Origin: Bacillus sp. 7884-1
GTDB taxonomy: Bacteria; Bacillota; Bacilli; Bacillales; Cytobacillaceae
Direction: 5' to 3'
Length of the DNA stretch: 43,034 nucleotides
Assembly (NCBI RefSeq): GCF_002272245.1
Contig: NZ_NPDD01000192.1
Location: forward strand, 1 to 43,034
Position numbers and translations under genes: made by a program. Below the pieces are notes generated by a model. That model ran no database searches. It saw only the letters and a list, made by a program, of their open reading frames with translations, and was not told the DNA's origin. This document shows, in pieces, positions 25,140-32,491 of the stretch; positions within the stretch are counted from its first letter, which is position 1, and every line of letters starts with the position of its first letter.

Positions 25140-25994
25140 ATGAATCAACGTGCCTCCACTATCTATATCGATGATAGTAACTTCTATTTAGAAGTCTATC
25201 TAGATCCTTTTAATAAAAGAATTCGCATTGATGATTATCGCGGTAATATAAATTTACTTATGGAAAAAGCGGAGGAGTTAGTCCGCAAGTATCAAGCAGA
25301 AAAGTTAATAATGAAAGCGCGGTCCGAGGATTTTTTACACTTATATGAAAAAGGCTTACAGCCGGAAGCGGTGGTGGAACGCTATTTTCTCGGATCTGAT
25401 GCTCATTTTTTTTCAAAGTTTTATACTGTGGAGCGAAAGAAGAATGACCATTGGATTACGGAGGACGGAATGATTCACAGTATTTATCAATTGAACACCA
25501 CCATTGATAAGCCCTTTCCGCCAAAGGAGTATGAATTAAAAAAAGCAGATGAAGCCTGTGCCGAAGAGCTGTCAGGATTATATCGACAGGTGTTTCAGAT
25601 TTACCCTACACCCTTACATGACCCTGAATATGTGAAAAAGACGTTAATGGAAGGGACTATCTATTACGTATACTTTTATCAGGGCAAAATTGTCAGTGCT
25701 GCATCTGCTGAAGTGAATTCTTTTTATAAAAATGCAGAATTGACCGATTGTGCGACCTTACCGGAACATCGGAAATATGGGTTAATGAAAATAATTCTCC
25801 GTGAGTTAGAGGGTGAACTGAAGAGGCAGGGAATATTCTGTGCCTATTCAATAGCAAGGAGTTTATCCTTTGGAATGAATGCGGTATTATACCAGCTTGG
25901 ATATAAGTATCGCGGCCGATTAATGAATAACTGCTATATCTACGACAAGCTTGAGAATATGAATATGTGGGTAAAGAATCTGGCAAACTGCTAA
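25140..25994 (+). CDS. ablB: Beta-lysine N6-acetyltransferase (AblB/YodP-like GNAT)
   Basis: 284 residues. The N-terminal half is specific to this family. The C-terminal half (about residues 135-275) is a GNAT fold with the substrate and acetyl-CoA region ELTDCATLPEHRKYGLMKII (motif A, relaxed R/QxxGxG) and YSIARSLSFGMNAVLYQLGY. In Methanosarcina and Bacillus, AblB acetylates the beta-lysine made by AblA/KamA. GAAGGAG precedes the ATG at 25140. It is followed by the activator gene. Role is by family and neighbourhood. Confidence 0.9.
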   Translation: MNQRASTIYIDDSNFYLEVYLDPFNKRIRIDDYRGNINLLMEKAEELVRKYQAEKLIMKARSEDFLHLYEKGLQPEAVVERYFLGSDAHFFSKFYTVERKKNDHWITEDGMIHSIYQLNTTIDKPFPPKEYELKKADEACAEELSGLYRQVFQIYPTPLHDPEYVKKTLMEGTIYYVYFYQGKIVSAASAEVNSFYKNAELTDCATLPEHRKYGLMKIILRELEGELKRQGIFCAYSIARSLSFGMNAVLYQLGYKYRGRLMNNCYIYDKLENMNMWVKNLANC

Positions 25995-26006
25995 TATTTC
26001 GGCTAC

Positions 26007-26031
26007 AGGTGACGAATTTTCGGCACCTTTT
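26007..26031 (+). promoter_or_regulatory. Dyad ahead of the sigma-54 regulator (hairpin or operator)
   Basis: AGGTG and CACCT flank CGAATTTTCG, giving a stem-loop followed by TTTT just before the regulator's ribosome binding site. It overlaps GACGAATTTTCGGCA (26011-26025), which recurs in reverse at 27435-27449. It could be a weak attenuator, or a binding site through which the regulator controls its own gene. Confidence 0.4.
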
Positions 26032-26047
26032 AATAGGAGGTGAAACA

Positions 26048-27433
26048 ATGGTTCAATTAACTGCGTTAACGAAGGAGGTTCTTTCAGCCATCCTGAAAAC
26101 CATCGATGAAGGAATCCATGTGGTAAATACAGAAGGGAAAACCATTTTTTATAATGAGGTTGCGGCAAGGCATGATGGCATGAATGTGAAGGAAGTTCAG
26201 GGGAAAGACCTGCTGGATGTTTTTCCTTCCTTAACCGAGAATTCAAGTACACTGCTCAGGGTGATTAAAACGGGCAAACCCATCTATAATCAGGCACAGG
26301 TTTATGTAAACATCCATGGAGCACGGATTGATACCATTAATACGACACTTCCTATTTTTGTAGATAAGGAGATTATTGGTGCGGTTGAAATTGCCAAGGA
26401 TTACTCCCGGATGAAGCAACTTGCGGAAAGCCTATTAGATTTGCAAAAAAGTGTGAATAAAAACAATAAGAAAAAAACATCAAAAAACGTCAAGTATACA
26501 TTAGATGATTTAAAGAGTGTAAATCCGATATTCCAGAGCCTGAAGGACGAAGCTAGAAAGCTGGCAAAATCATACTCTCCCATTCTTGTATATGGAGAAA
26601 GCGGGACAGGAAAAGAATTGTTTGTGCAAGGTGTCCATCACGAATCCCTTCGCGGGGATGGGCCGTTCATTGCTCAAAACTGTGCAGCCATCCCAGAAAC
26701 GCTGCTTGAAAGTATTCTATTTGGTACGGCAAAAGGAAGCTATACCGGTGCGGTTGAGAGAAAGGGGCTTTTTGAGCTGGCAGACGGCGGTACACTATTT
26801 CTTGATGAACTTCATACCATGCCGATTGAGCTGCAGGCTAAGCTGTTAAGGGTTTTAGAGGATGGGATGGTACGAAGAGTCGGAAGTGCACAAAATATTT
26901 CGGTTGATGTCCGCGTCATAGCAGCGATGAATGTCCATCCAAATACGGCTCTAGAAAATCAAAAGCTACGCTCTGACCTTTACTACCGTTTAAATGTCTT
27001 TACCTTTTCGCTTCTGCCGATTCGTGAACGAAAAGAGGATATCCTGTATTTAACGGATTATTTTATTCAATTTTTTAATAAGAAATTGAATAAAAGGATT
27101 AAAGGGATAGAGAAAAAATTAGAGAGTTTCTTTATGACTCACCTTTGGCTAGGGAACGTGAGGGAGCTAAAGCATACAATTGAGTATATGATGAACGTGT
27201 GCGAGGATGAGGTCCTTCAAATGGCGGACCTGCCAATAATGATGAAACAGCATGCGGCAATCAATGAAAATGTTGAGAACAGCCTTTCTTTAAGAAAAAA
27301 TGTCGAAGAAATGGAAAGACAACTAATTGATTCAGCACTGAAAATGTCAGACGGCAACATCAATCAAGCGGCCAAGCTACTAGAAATCCCAAGACAAACC
27401 TTACAATATAAACTTAAAAAGATTAGAGAATAA
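26048..27433 (+). CDS. Sigma-54-dependent transcriptional activator with PAS domain
   Basis: 461 residues. PAS sensor domain (about 8-120), then a charged Lys/Asn linker, an AAA+ sigma-54 interaction domain with Walker A GESGTGKE (183-190), a GSYTGA loop (230-235, usually GAFTGA) and Walker B GGTLFLDE (247-254), and a Fis-type helix-turn-helix near the end (NINQAAKLLEIPRQTLQYKL). It resembles RocR/AcoR-type activators. An upstream frame that overlaps ablB is rejected because AGGAGGTGA precedes the ATG at 26048. It probably senses lysine or a derivative through the PAS domain and drives kamA. Confidence 0.92.
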   Translation: MVQLTALTKEVLSAILKTIDEGIHVVNTEGKTIFYNEVAARHDGMNVKEVQGKDLLDVFPSLTENSSTLLRVIKTGKPIYNQAQVYVNIHGARIDTINTTLPIFVDKEIIGAVEIAKDYSRMKQLAESLLDLQKSVNKNNKKKTSKNVKYTLDDLKSVNPIFQSLKDEARKLAKSYSPILVYGESGTGKELFVQGVHHESLRGDGPFIAQNCAAIPETLLESILFGTAKGSYTGAVERKGLFELADGGTLFLDELHTMPIELQAKLLRVLEDGMVRRVGSAQNISVDVRVIAAMNVHPNTALENQKLRSDLYYRLNVFTFSLLPIRERKEDILYLTDYFIQFFNKKLNKRIKGIEKKLESFFMTHLWLGNVRELKHTIEYMMNVCEDEVLQMADLPIMMKQHAAINENVENSLSLRKNVEEMERQLIDSALKMSDGNINQAAKLLEIPRQTLQYKLKKIRE

Positions 27434-27434
27434 C

Positions 27435-27459
27435 TGCCGAAAAATCGGCGCTTTTTTTT
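27435..27459 (+). terminator. Terminator after the regulator, overlapping a candidate enhancer site
   Basis: GCCGA and TCGGC pair around AAAA and are followed by eight Ts. The reverse complement of 27435-27449 is 13/15 identical to the motif ahead of the regulator gene. It lies about 70 bp upstream of the -24 element of kamA, so it may double as an activator-binding site. Confidence 0.65.
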
Positions 27460-27513
27460 GAATTTTATTTTAAAATGATTAAGACATGGAATCCTTACCC
27501 GGACTAAGTGCAT

Positions 27514-27530
27514 TGGCATAATTCTTGCAT
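27514..27530 (+). promoter_or_regulatory. Sigma-54 (-24/-12) promoter of kamA
   Basis: TGGCAT, five bases, TTGCAT is an almost perfect match to the SigL/sigma-54 pattern TGGCAC-N5-TTGCW, with GG and GC at the required spacing. It lies 37 bp before the kamA start and directly downstream of a sigma-54 activator gene. Confidence 0.9.
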
Positions 27531-27566
27531 AATATCTTAGTAAAGCAGGGTAAGGAGGAATTTAAT

Positions 27567-29000
27567 ATGAAACAGACACTATATAAGCCGAATAGGCATT
27601 GGAAAGATATAGAGCTTTGGAAAGATGTAAGTGAAGAACAATGGAATGATTGGCTATGGCAGCTAACAAATACCATCCGCACACTAGAAGATTTAAAAAA
27701 GGTAATCAACTTAACTCCAGATGAAGAAGAAGGAGTAAGAATCTCAACCAAAACGATACCCTTAAATATAACACCCTACTATGCTTCGCTTATGAACCCT
27801 GATGACCCACGCTGCCCCATTCGGATGCAGTCCGTTCCGATTTCAAAAGAAATTCATAAAACGAAATATGACCTTGAAGATCCACTATATGAGGATGAAG
27901 ATTCACCAGTACCAGGATTGACGCACCGTTACCCAGATCGCGTTCTATTTCTTGTCACCAATCAATGTTCAATGTACTGTCGCTACTGTACGAGAAGAAG
28001 ATTCTCAGGACAAATTGGAATGGGCGTCCCAAAGAAGCAGCTAGATGCAGCGATAAATTATATCCGGCAAACCCCGCAAGTACGGGATGTGTTAATTTCT
28101 GGCGGTGACGGGCTGCTTATAAATGATAATATCCTTGAATATATTTTGAAAAATCTTCGTGAAATTGACCATGTGGAAATTATTCGGATTGGAACAAGAG
28201 CACCAGTAGTATTCCCGCAAAGGATTACCGAAAACCTTTGTAACATTTTAAAAAAGTATCATCCAATTTGGTTGAATACTCATTTTAATACATCCATCGA
28301 AATAACTGAAGAGTCTAAAAAGGCTTGTGAAATGCTTGCTAACTCTGGTGTTCCAGTCGGGAACCAATCGGTCATCCTCGCTGGTATCAACGACAGTGTG
28401 CCGATTATGAAAAAGCTTATGCATGATCTCGTGAAAATTCGTGTACGTCCATATTATATATATCAATGTGATTTATCTGAAGGAATTGGTCATTTCCGTG
28501 CACCTGTTTCAAAAGGACTTGAAATAATAGAAGGACTCCGCGGACATACGAGCGGCTATGCAGTGCCGACTTTTGTGCTTGACGGTCCGGGCGGTGGCGG
28601 GAAAATTTCACTTCAGCCGAATTATTTAATTTCACAAAGTGCAGAAAAGGTTGTCCTCAGGAATTTTGAAGGAGTCATTACCTCTTATCCAGAACCAGAA
28701 AATTATAAGCCAGGAACAGCAGAAGGTTATTTTAAAGAGATTTATCCTGATATGGAGGAGAAACGCTCTAATGTTGGGATTGCAGGAATTATGAATGACC
28801 AGCATTTTAACCTTGTTCCAGAGGGCTTACAGAGATTAAATCGTCGAAAAGAATACAATCAAAATCCTACCCATACCACATTGAAGGATAAACGAGTCAA
28901 GCGTGATGAGTTGAAGGAAAAGAAATTTCAGGCACTTCAAAACAAACCAGCGCCTGCTGAAAAAAATGATTCTGATGGGAACTCTACATCGAATGAATAG
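27567..29000 (+). CDS. kamA: Lysine 2,3-aminomutase (radical SAM)
   Basis: 477 residues. CSMYCRYC (Cys134, Cys138, Cys141) binds the 4Fe-4S cluster for radical S-adenosylmethionine chemistry, and PGGGGKI contains the PLP Lys. The enzyme converts L-lysine to L-beta-lysine, the first step of this pathway. The ATG at 27567 is chosen because AAGGAGGAA lies 8 nt upstream. It is the first gene of a sigma-54 transcription unit shared with yokU. A long charged C-terminal tail (residues about 420-477) extends past the catalytic core and its role is unknown. Confidence 0.96.
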   Translation: MKQTLYKPNRHWKDIELWKDVSEEQWNDWLWQLTNTIRTLEDLKKVINLTPDEEEGVRISTKTIPLNITPYYASLMNPDDPRCPIRMQSVPISKEIHKTKYDLEDPLYEDEDSPVPGLTHRYPDRVLFLVTNQCSMYCRYCTRRRFSGQIGMGVPKKQLDAAINYIRQTPQVRDVLISGGDGLLINDNILEYILKNLREIDHVEIIRIGTRAPVVFPQRITENLCNILKKYHPIWLNTHFNTSIEITEESKKACEMLANSGVPVGNQSVILAGINDSVPIMKKLMHDLVKIRVRPYYIYQCDLSEGIGHFRAPVSKGLEIIEGLRGHTSGYAVPTFVLDGPGGGGKISLQPNYLISQSAEKVVLRNFEGVITSYPEPENYKPGTAEGYFKEIYPDMEEKRSNVGIAGIMNDQHFNLVPEGLQRLNRRKEYNQNPTHTTLKDKRVKRDELKEKKFQALQNKPAPAEKNDSDGNSTSNE

Positions 29001-29010
29001 GGGGATGAAT

Positions 29011-29292
29011 ATGGGATTAGTCTGTGAATGGTGCGGGAGTGCTGCTAAAAATGGTGAGAATATCGTTTATTGGGAGCTTCCTGACGGCACAAGAGCCATT
29101 CAAATAATAGAAACCCCCGCAGTGGTTTGCGATGATTGCAACATGGTCTATCAAACAGATGAAATAACAAAGGAAATTGAAGATCAATTATTCCTGATTG
29201 ATACGAAGAAAATTGGAAACAGCATCACCTATAAAGAGTTAATGTCCCTTCCGAGACTTTTGAAGAGAAATTATTTTGATTTTTCTTCCTAA
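29011..29292 (+). CDS. yokU: YokU family zinc-finger protein
   Basis: 93 residues with two CxxC pairs (CEWC and CDDC), a YgiT/MqsA-type zinc finger, and a hydrophilic C-terminus. GGGGGATGAAT precedes the ATG. It is 10 nt behind kamA and presumably co-transcribed with it. YokU is next to kamA in B. subtilis as I recall. The function is unknown. Confidence 0.88.
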   Translation: MGLVCEWCGSAAKNGENIVYWELPDGTRAIQIIETPAVVCDDCNMVYQTDEITKEIEDQLFLIDTKKIGNSITYKELMSLPRLLKRNYFDFSS

Positions 29293-29295
29293 AAC

Positions 29296-29328
29296 AAAAC
29301 CCCCTATCTGCGTCGATAGGGGGTTTTG
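29296..29328. terminator. Bidirectional terminator between yokU and the AI-2E transporter
   Basis: AAAACCCCCTATC and GATAGGGGGTTTT form a perfect 13-bp stem around TGCGTC. The convergent genes on both sides probably use it. Confidence 0.9.
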
Positions 29329-29329
29329 A

Positions 29330-30433
29330 TTATTCTGTTTGAATCGGTTTTGCTGCGTTTTTCCTCGCTCGTAAAAACTTAACTAGGTTTAAGACAATGG
29401 TTTTCATGACTGCATAAAATGGGATTGCCAGGACCATCCCAAGGACTCCAGCCAGATTTCCGGCAGCTAGTAATATAATGATAATGGTTGCTGAATGGGT
29501 GTCCAAGCTTTTTCCGAGAATGAGCGGGGATAATACATTCCCTTCCACCTGTTGAGCAATGAGAATAACTACTATGACTAACAATGCTTTTGTTGGAGAA
29601 TCGAATAACGCTACGATTACCGCAGGTGCTCCTCCAAGAATTGGGCCGATATAAGGAATAATGTTGGTAAATGCTACGATTAAGGCCATGACAAGTGCAA
29701 AGGGTAAATCAATAATCAGGTAACCAATAAACGCCAGCGTGCCTACAGCCAATGCTACAGTTACTTGGCCCTGGATATACGCAGAGAGAGTATCGCCTGT
29801 CTCTTTAAGGATGGATAAGCCTTCCTCCCTGTATGGGTTGGGAAGGAATTTTGAGATTGCCGTAGGAAACTTGTGTCCATCTTTAAACATGTAGAATAAT
29901 AAAAAAGGAACCGTGACGAGAATGATAGCTATATTGGTTATCACACCAAGTATATTCGTTATGCTGCCTGTAATCGTGTTAGGCAGGGTATTTGCAAATT
30001 CGATGAGTCTTTCCTGAACAGTTTCAAGAAGATCCTTTTGCTCGTCCATGATCCATTTAAATTCAGATGATTTCATGACATTGTCAAAAAACTGCATGGT
30101 TTTGTCTGCATATACTGGAAGTTCGTTCGCAAGAGCCGTAAATTGTTTTGTAATCGCAGGAATTAAATTTCCAATTGCAAGTACACAAATGAGTATAAAT
30201 ACAACATAAATGATAAGGATGGCTAATAATCTAGGCACTTTATGGCGCTGTAGAAAATTAACGACTGGATTAAGTAAAAAGTAAAGAAAACCTGTTATCA
30301 AAATGGGGAAAAAGATGGTTGAAAAAAAGATTCCGATTGGTTCAAATAAGAAGGATATCTTAGTTGAAACCCAAATGATGGTTAAAATTAACAAGACCTG
30401 AATTAACCAATATTGAAATTTCCTATTTGCCAA
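29330..30433 (-). CDS. AI-2E family transporter (YueF/YtvI-like)
   Basis: 367 residues, the usual family length. About seven to eight hydrophobic helices and the conserved ITNIIPYIGPILGGAPA-like segment (here FTNIIPYIGPILGG) mark the AI-2E/PerM family. Members export small solutes or act as Na+/H+ antiporters. The name reflects one E. coli protein, so no autoinducer role is implied. The gene is monocistronic and ends in a shared terminator. Confidence 0.9.
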   Translation of the reverse strand: MANRKFQYWLIQVLLILTIIWVSTKISFLFEPIGIFFSTIFFPILITGFLYFLLNPVVNFLQRHKVPRLLAILIIYVVFILICVLAIGNLIPAITKQFTALANELPVYADKTMQFFDNVMKSSEFKWIMDEQKDLLETVQERLIEFANTLPNTITGSITNILGVITNIAIILVTVPFLLFYMFKDGHKFPTAISKFLPNPYREEGLSILKETGDTLSAYIQGQVTVALAVGTLAFIGYLIIDLPFALVMALIVAFTNIIPYIGPILGGAPAVIVALFDSPTKALLVIVVILIAQQVEGNVLSPLILGKSLDTHSATIIIILLAAGNLAGVLGMVLAIPFYAVMKTIVLNLVKFLRARKNAAKPIQTE

Positions 30434-30546
30434 TGTATGTACCTCTGTTTCTATATATTTGGTAAAATTATATCAAATCTTTATCACTTATAGTATCTTT
30501 AAGTAAAATCAATTTTTGTCTCAGGATAGAAAGAAAGGCGCTATGT

Positions 30547-30771
30547 ATGATTAAATCCTTTTATCATTTTTTAATGAAATATCGGCACCCAGAACCAAAG
30601 GATGCCCTCAGTGTTTTTGCGAATGAGGCTTTTTTGGATCATAGCTTCCCAAAAACATCTGAAGACTACCATGAGCTCAGTTCTTACCTAGAATTTAATG
30701 GCCATTATCTAGAGTCCATGACTATATTTGATGAAGCCTGGGACCTTTATGTGTTATCAGAAAGTAATTGA
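30547..30771 (+). CDS. yozE: YozE family protein (UPF0346)
   Basis: 74 residues with the family pattern: SFYHFLMKYR near the start, then HSFPKTSEDYHELSSYLE and a FDEAWDLY end, as in Bacillus YozE. GAAAGG lies upstream of the ATG. Its function is unknown. It sits near kamA/yokU and the YodN-like gene, matching the B. subtilis neighbourhood as I recall it. Confidence 0.93.
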   Translation: MIKSFYHFLMKYRHPEPKDALSVFANEAFLDHSFPKTSEDYHELSSYLEFNGHYLESMTIFDEAWDLYVLSESN

Positions 30772-30791
30772 ATTTAGGTAAATCCCTTTAG

Positions 30792-30819
30792 ATCGTCTCT
30801 GTAAAAAGAGGCGATTTTT
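30792..30819 (+). terminator. Terminator after yozE
   Basis: ATCGTCTCT and AGAGGCGAT form a 9-bp stem (one U-G pair) around GTAAAA, followed by TTTTT. Confidence 0.8.
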
Positions 30820-30907
30820 CTTTTTCCCCAGTGTGCGCGGGTACATCCATTGGTGCATATACTATTGTAATCAAAATTCACGACTCATCATTGAGAGGAT
30901 GGAGGAT

Positions 30908-31609
30908 ATGAAAAGAAGGAATATACCGAAGTATAAGGTCGGTGATACGGTCGTGATAGCGATGTATGGTACAGTTGGCAAAATAACCGATGTCAAGTTG
31001 ATTGACGGGAATTATGTGTACGAAGTGAATAAAAGTGATGGTCTTTTTGTTGAATCAGGACTGCAGCTCCTTTCAGAATATGAAGGAGATTTGGTGGAGC
31101 AAGAACAAATAGATATTGAATATAAATTCTTCTTCGGAGATTTAGTTCAAGTCGCCGGATATGGCGCAGATTTGTTTAAGATTGTCGGATTTCGAACAGA
31201 AATTTGGCGCTACAAAGAAGATGCATGGGAAGATGTTATCTACGAACTTTCAAGAATTAGTGATGGGGAATGGCTGGAAGCGGGTGAAGAGGAAATGACA
31301 CTCGTTGCAGACGCTGAGAGTGCGGATACGTTTATTCAAAAACTAGGACTCCTTTATTTAGTAAATAACGAAGAGAAGCACCAGGTCGCAATTTCAAAAA
31401 CACAAAAAAACATTGTGAGAAAAGCAGAACTTGAAGAAATTGAACGAAAAAAGGAAAAGAAGCAGTTAATCGATAATTTATTAGATATTTTTAATGATTA
31501 CAAAATTTTATATACAATATTTCACGACCAGGAGTATTATCAAGTTATGCGTGTCATTTTAAGGAAATTAAAGAGTATTGTAAATGACGATGGTAAAAGC
31601 CATGTCTAG
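30908..31609 (+). CDS. YodN-like conserved protein of unknown function
   Basis: About 233 residues. It opens with a KOW-like beta segment (YKVGDTVVIAMYGTVGKITDV) repeated later as YKFFFGDLVQVAGYGADLFKIVG, which suggests two SH3-like barrels, followed by a charged coiled tail. Position after yozE fits yodN of B. subtilis. The ATG at 30908 has GATGGAGGAT upstream; the longer frame starting at 30833 lacks a ribosome binding site. No function is known. It ends 3 bp from a convergent small ORF. Confidence 0.78.
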   Translation: MKRRNIPKYKVGDTVVIAMYGTVGKITDVKLIDGNYVYEVNKSDGLFVESGLQLLSEYEGDLVEQEQIDIEYKFFFGDLVQVAGYGADLFKIVGFRTEIWRYKEDAWEDVIYELSRISDGEWLEAGEEEMTLVADAESADTFIQKLGLLYLVNNEEKHQVAISKTQKNIVRKAELEEIERKKEKKQLIDNLLDIFNDYKILYTIFHDQEYYQVMRVILRKLKSIVNDDGKSHV

Positions 31610-31612
31610 CTT

Positions 31613-31780
31613 CTACCACCTGGAAATTGCCACTAATAAATAAATGACCAAAGGAAACCCACCCCATTTTATTAGAAAAAATAGGCCGTCTAAAATCTTT
31701 TCAAAGGCAGTGATGATCAATCCATCCTCCTGATTTACATCATCAAGAATAGCATCAAATTTCGCTTGTAGATTTGACAT
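31613..31780 (-). CDS. Small membrane protein, unrecognised
   Basis: 55 residues, starting MSNLQAKFDAILDDV, with a C-terminal hydrophobic helix (about residues 33-52, rich in Leu/Phe/Ile) and an RW end. AGGTGAT is 5 nt upstream of the ATG, a good ribosome binding site. It is convergent with the YodN-like gene, with 3 bp between stops. I do not recognise the family. The good ribosome binding site and clear membrane helix are the only support. Confidence 0.6.
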   Translation of the reverse strand: MSNLQAKFDAILDDVNQEDGLIITAFEKILDGLFFLIKWGGFPLVIYLLVAISRW

Positions 31781-31908
31781 ACTATCACCTCATAATCGTA
31801 TTTTTTTCATTCTATGCTTGTCCAAAGAAAAAAAGACATATTTAATCTTTTATTTTGCACTCTATGTTTAAGCTGCAGAATATTTACCGATTCTTCTAGA
31901 AGTAAATA

Positions 31909-31937
31909 GCATGAATGTGCAGAATTCATCATACATT
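31909..31937 (+). promoter_or_regulatory. SigE-like promoter of yozD
   Basis: GCATGAA, 14 bp, CATACATT matches the mother-cell SigE pattern, about 20 bp before the yozD ATG. Call is by pattern only. Confidence 0.5.
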
Positions 31938-31957
31938 CGTAAAAAGGGGGCGATGCT

Positions 31958-32131
31958 ATGAGAGAAATTGAAGTATTTATTGATACGGAAGAGATTGCTG
32001 AATTTTTCTTTCATGAGCTGGTGAAAAGAGGATACGTTCCTACGGAAGAAGAATTGGAAGAAATCGCTGATATCACCTTCGAGTATCTCATCGAGAAAAG
32101 TATTATCGACGAAGAAGTAGAAGATGAATAG
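31958..32131 (+). CDS. yozD: YozD family protein
   Basis: 57 residues, strongly acidic (MREIEVFIDTEEIAEFFFHE at the start, DEEVEDE at the end). The frame is tight and GGGGGCG lies just before the ATG. Size, composition and location near yodN and yozE match YozD of B. subtilis. Its function is unknown. A SigE-like promoter upstream would restrict it to sporulation. Confidence 0.82.
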   Translation: MREIEVFIDTEEIAEFFFHELVKRGYVPTEEELEEIADITFEYLIEKSIIDEEVEDE

Positions 32132-32182
32132 GTAAAATATCACGATACTGTATTCATCTTTTTAATAAGAAGTAGCGAAAGA

Positions 32183-32208
32183 CGAGCATTTGAACCTGCT
32201 CGCTTTTT
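32183..32208 (+). terminator. Terminator after yozD
   Basis: CGAGCA and TGCTCG pair around TTTGAACC, followed by CTTTTTG. Confidence 0.65.
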
Positions 32209-32303
32209 GTGTGTGATATTTTTTTTGCTATATTTCTTTAATTGGTGAAACTTTACTATCTCTTTATCGTATTATGAATAGCGAAGATGAGGAGGAATGA
32301 TGG

Positions 32304-32483
32304 ATGCTTAAAAAGATTTTAAAATCAATTCTTGGAAGTAAACTTCATCATCAAAAAAAATATTCACATTCTAGTAATGCTTGGAAGAAAATGAACCACC
32401 ATAAACATAAGCACCTAGGACATCAGCACTATAAAAAGAAGCATAAAAGCGGCAGTTTATTTTCTAGCTTCTTTAGCAGTTAA
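32304..32483 (+). CDS. His/Lys-rich 59-residue peptide, unrecognised
   Basis: 59 residues with ten histidines and many lysines in the middle (for example HHKHKHLGHQHYKKKHK) and a Ser/Phe-rich end (SLFSSFFSS). GAGGAGGAA sits 7 nt before the ATG. There is no signal peptide, and the peptide is very basic. It lies 8 nt before a protein-kinase-like gene that lacks its own clear ribosome binding site, so the two are likely co-translated. Possible roles, such as nucleic-acid or metal binding or being a kinase substrate, are guesses. Confidence 0.65.
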   Translation: MLKKILKSILGSKLHHQKKYSHSSNAWKKMNHHKHKHLGHQHYKKKHKSGSLFSSFFSS

Positions 32484-32491
32484 TTACTTAT

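Noticed and set aside
25967..26047. Longer N-terminus of the sigma-54 activator that overlaps ablB
   Set aside because: AGGAGGTGA sits correctly before ATG 26048. The extra 27 codons overlap ablB and contain the dyad motif.
31868..32143. A 91-codon minus-strand frame opposite yozD
   Set aside because: The plus strand has the YozD frame with a good ribosome binding site. The minus frame is rich in Phe from reversed acidic codons and is not convincing.
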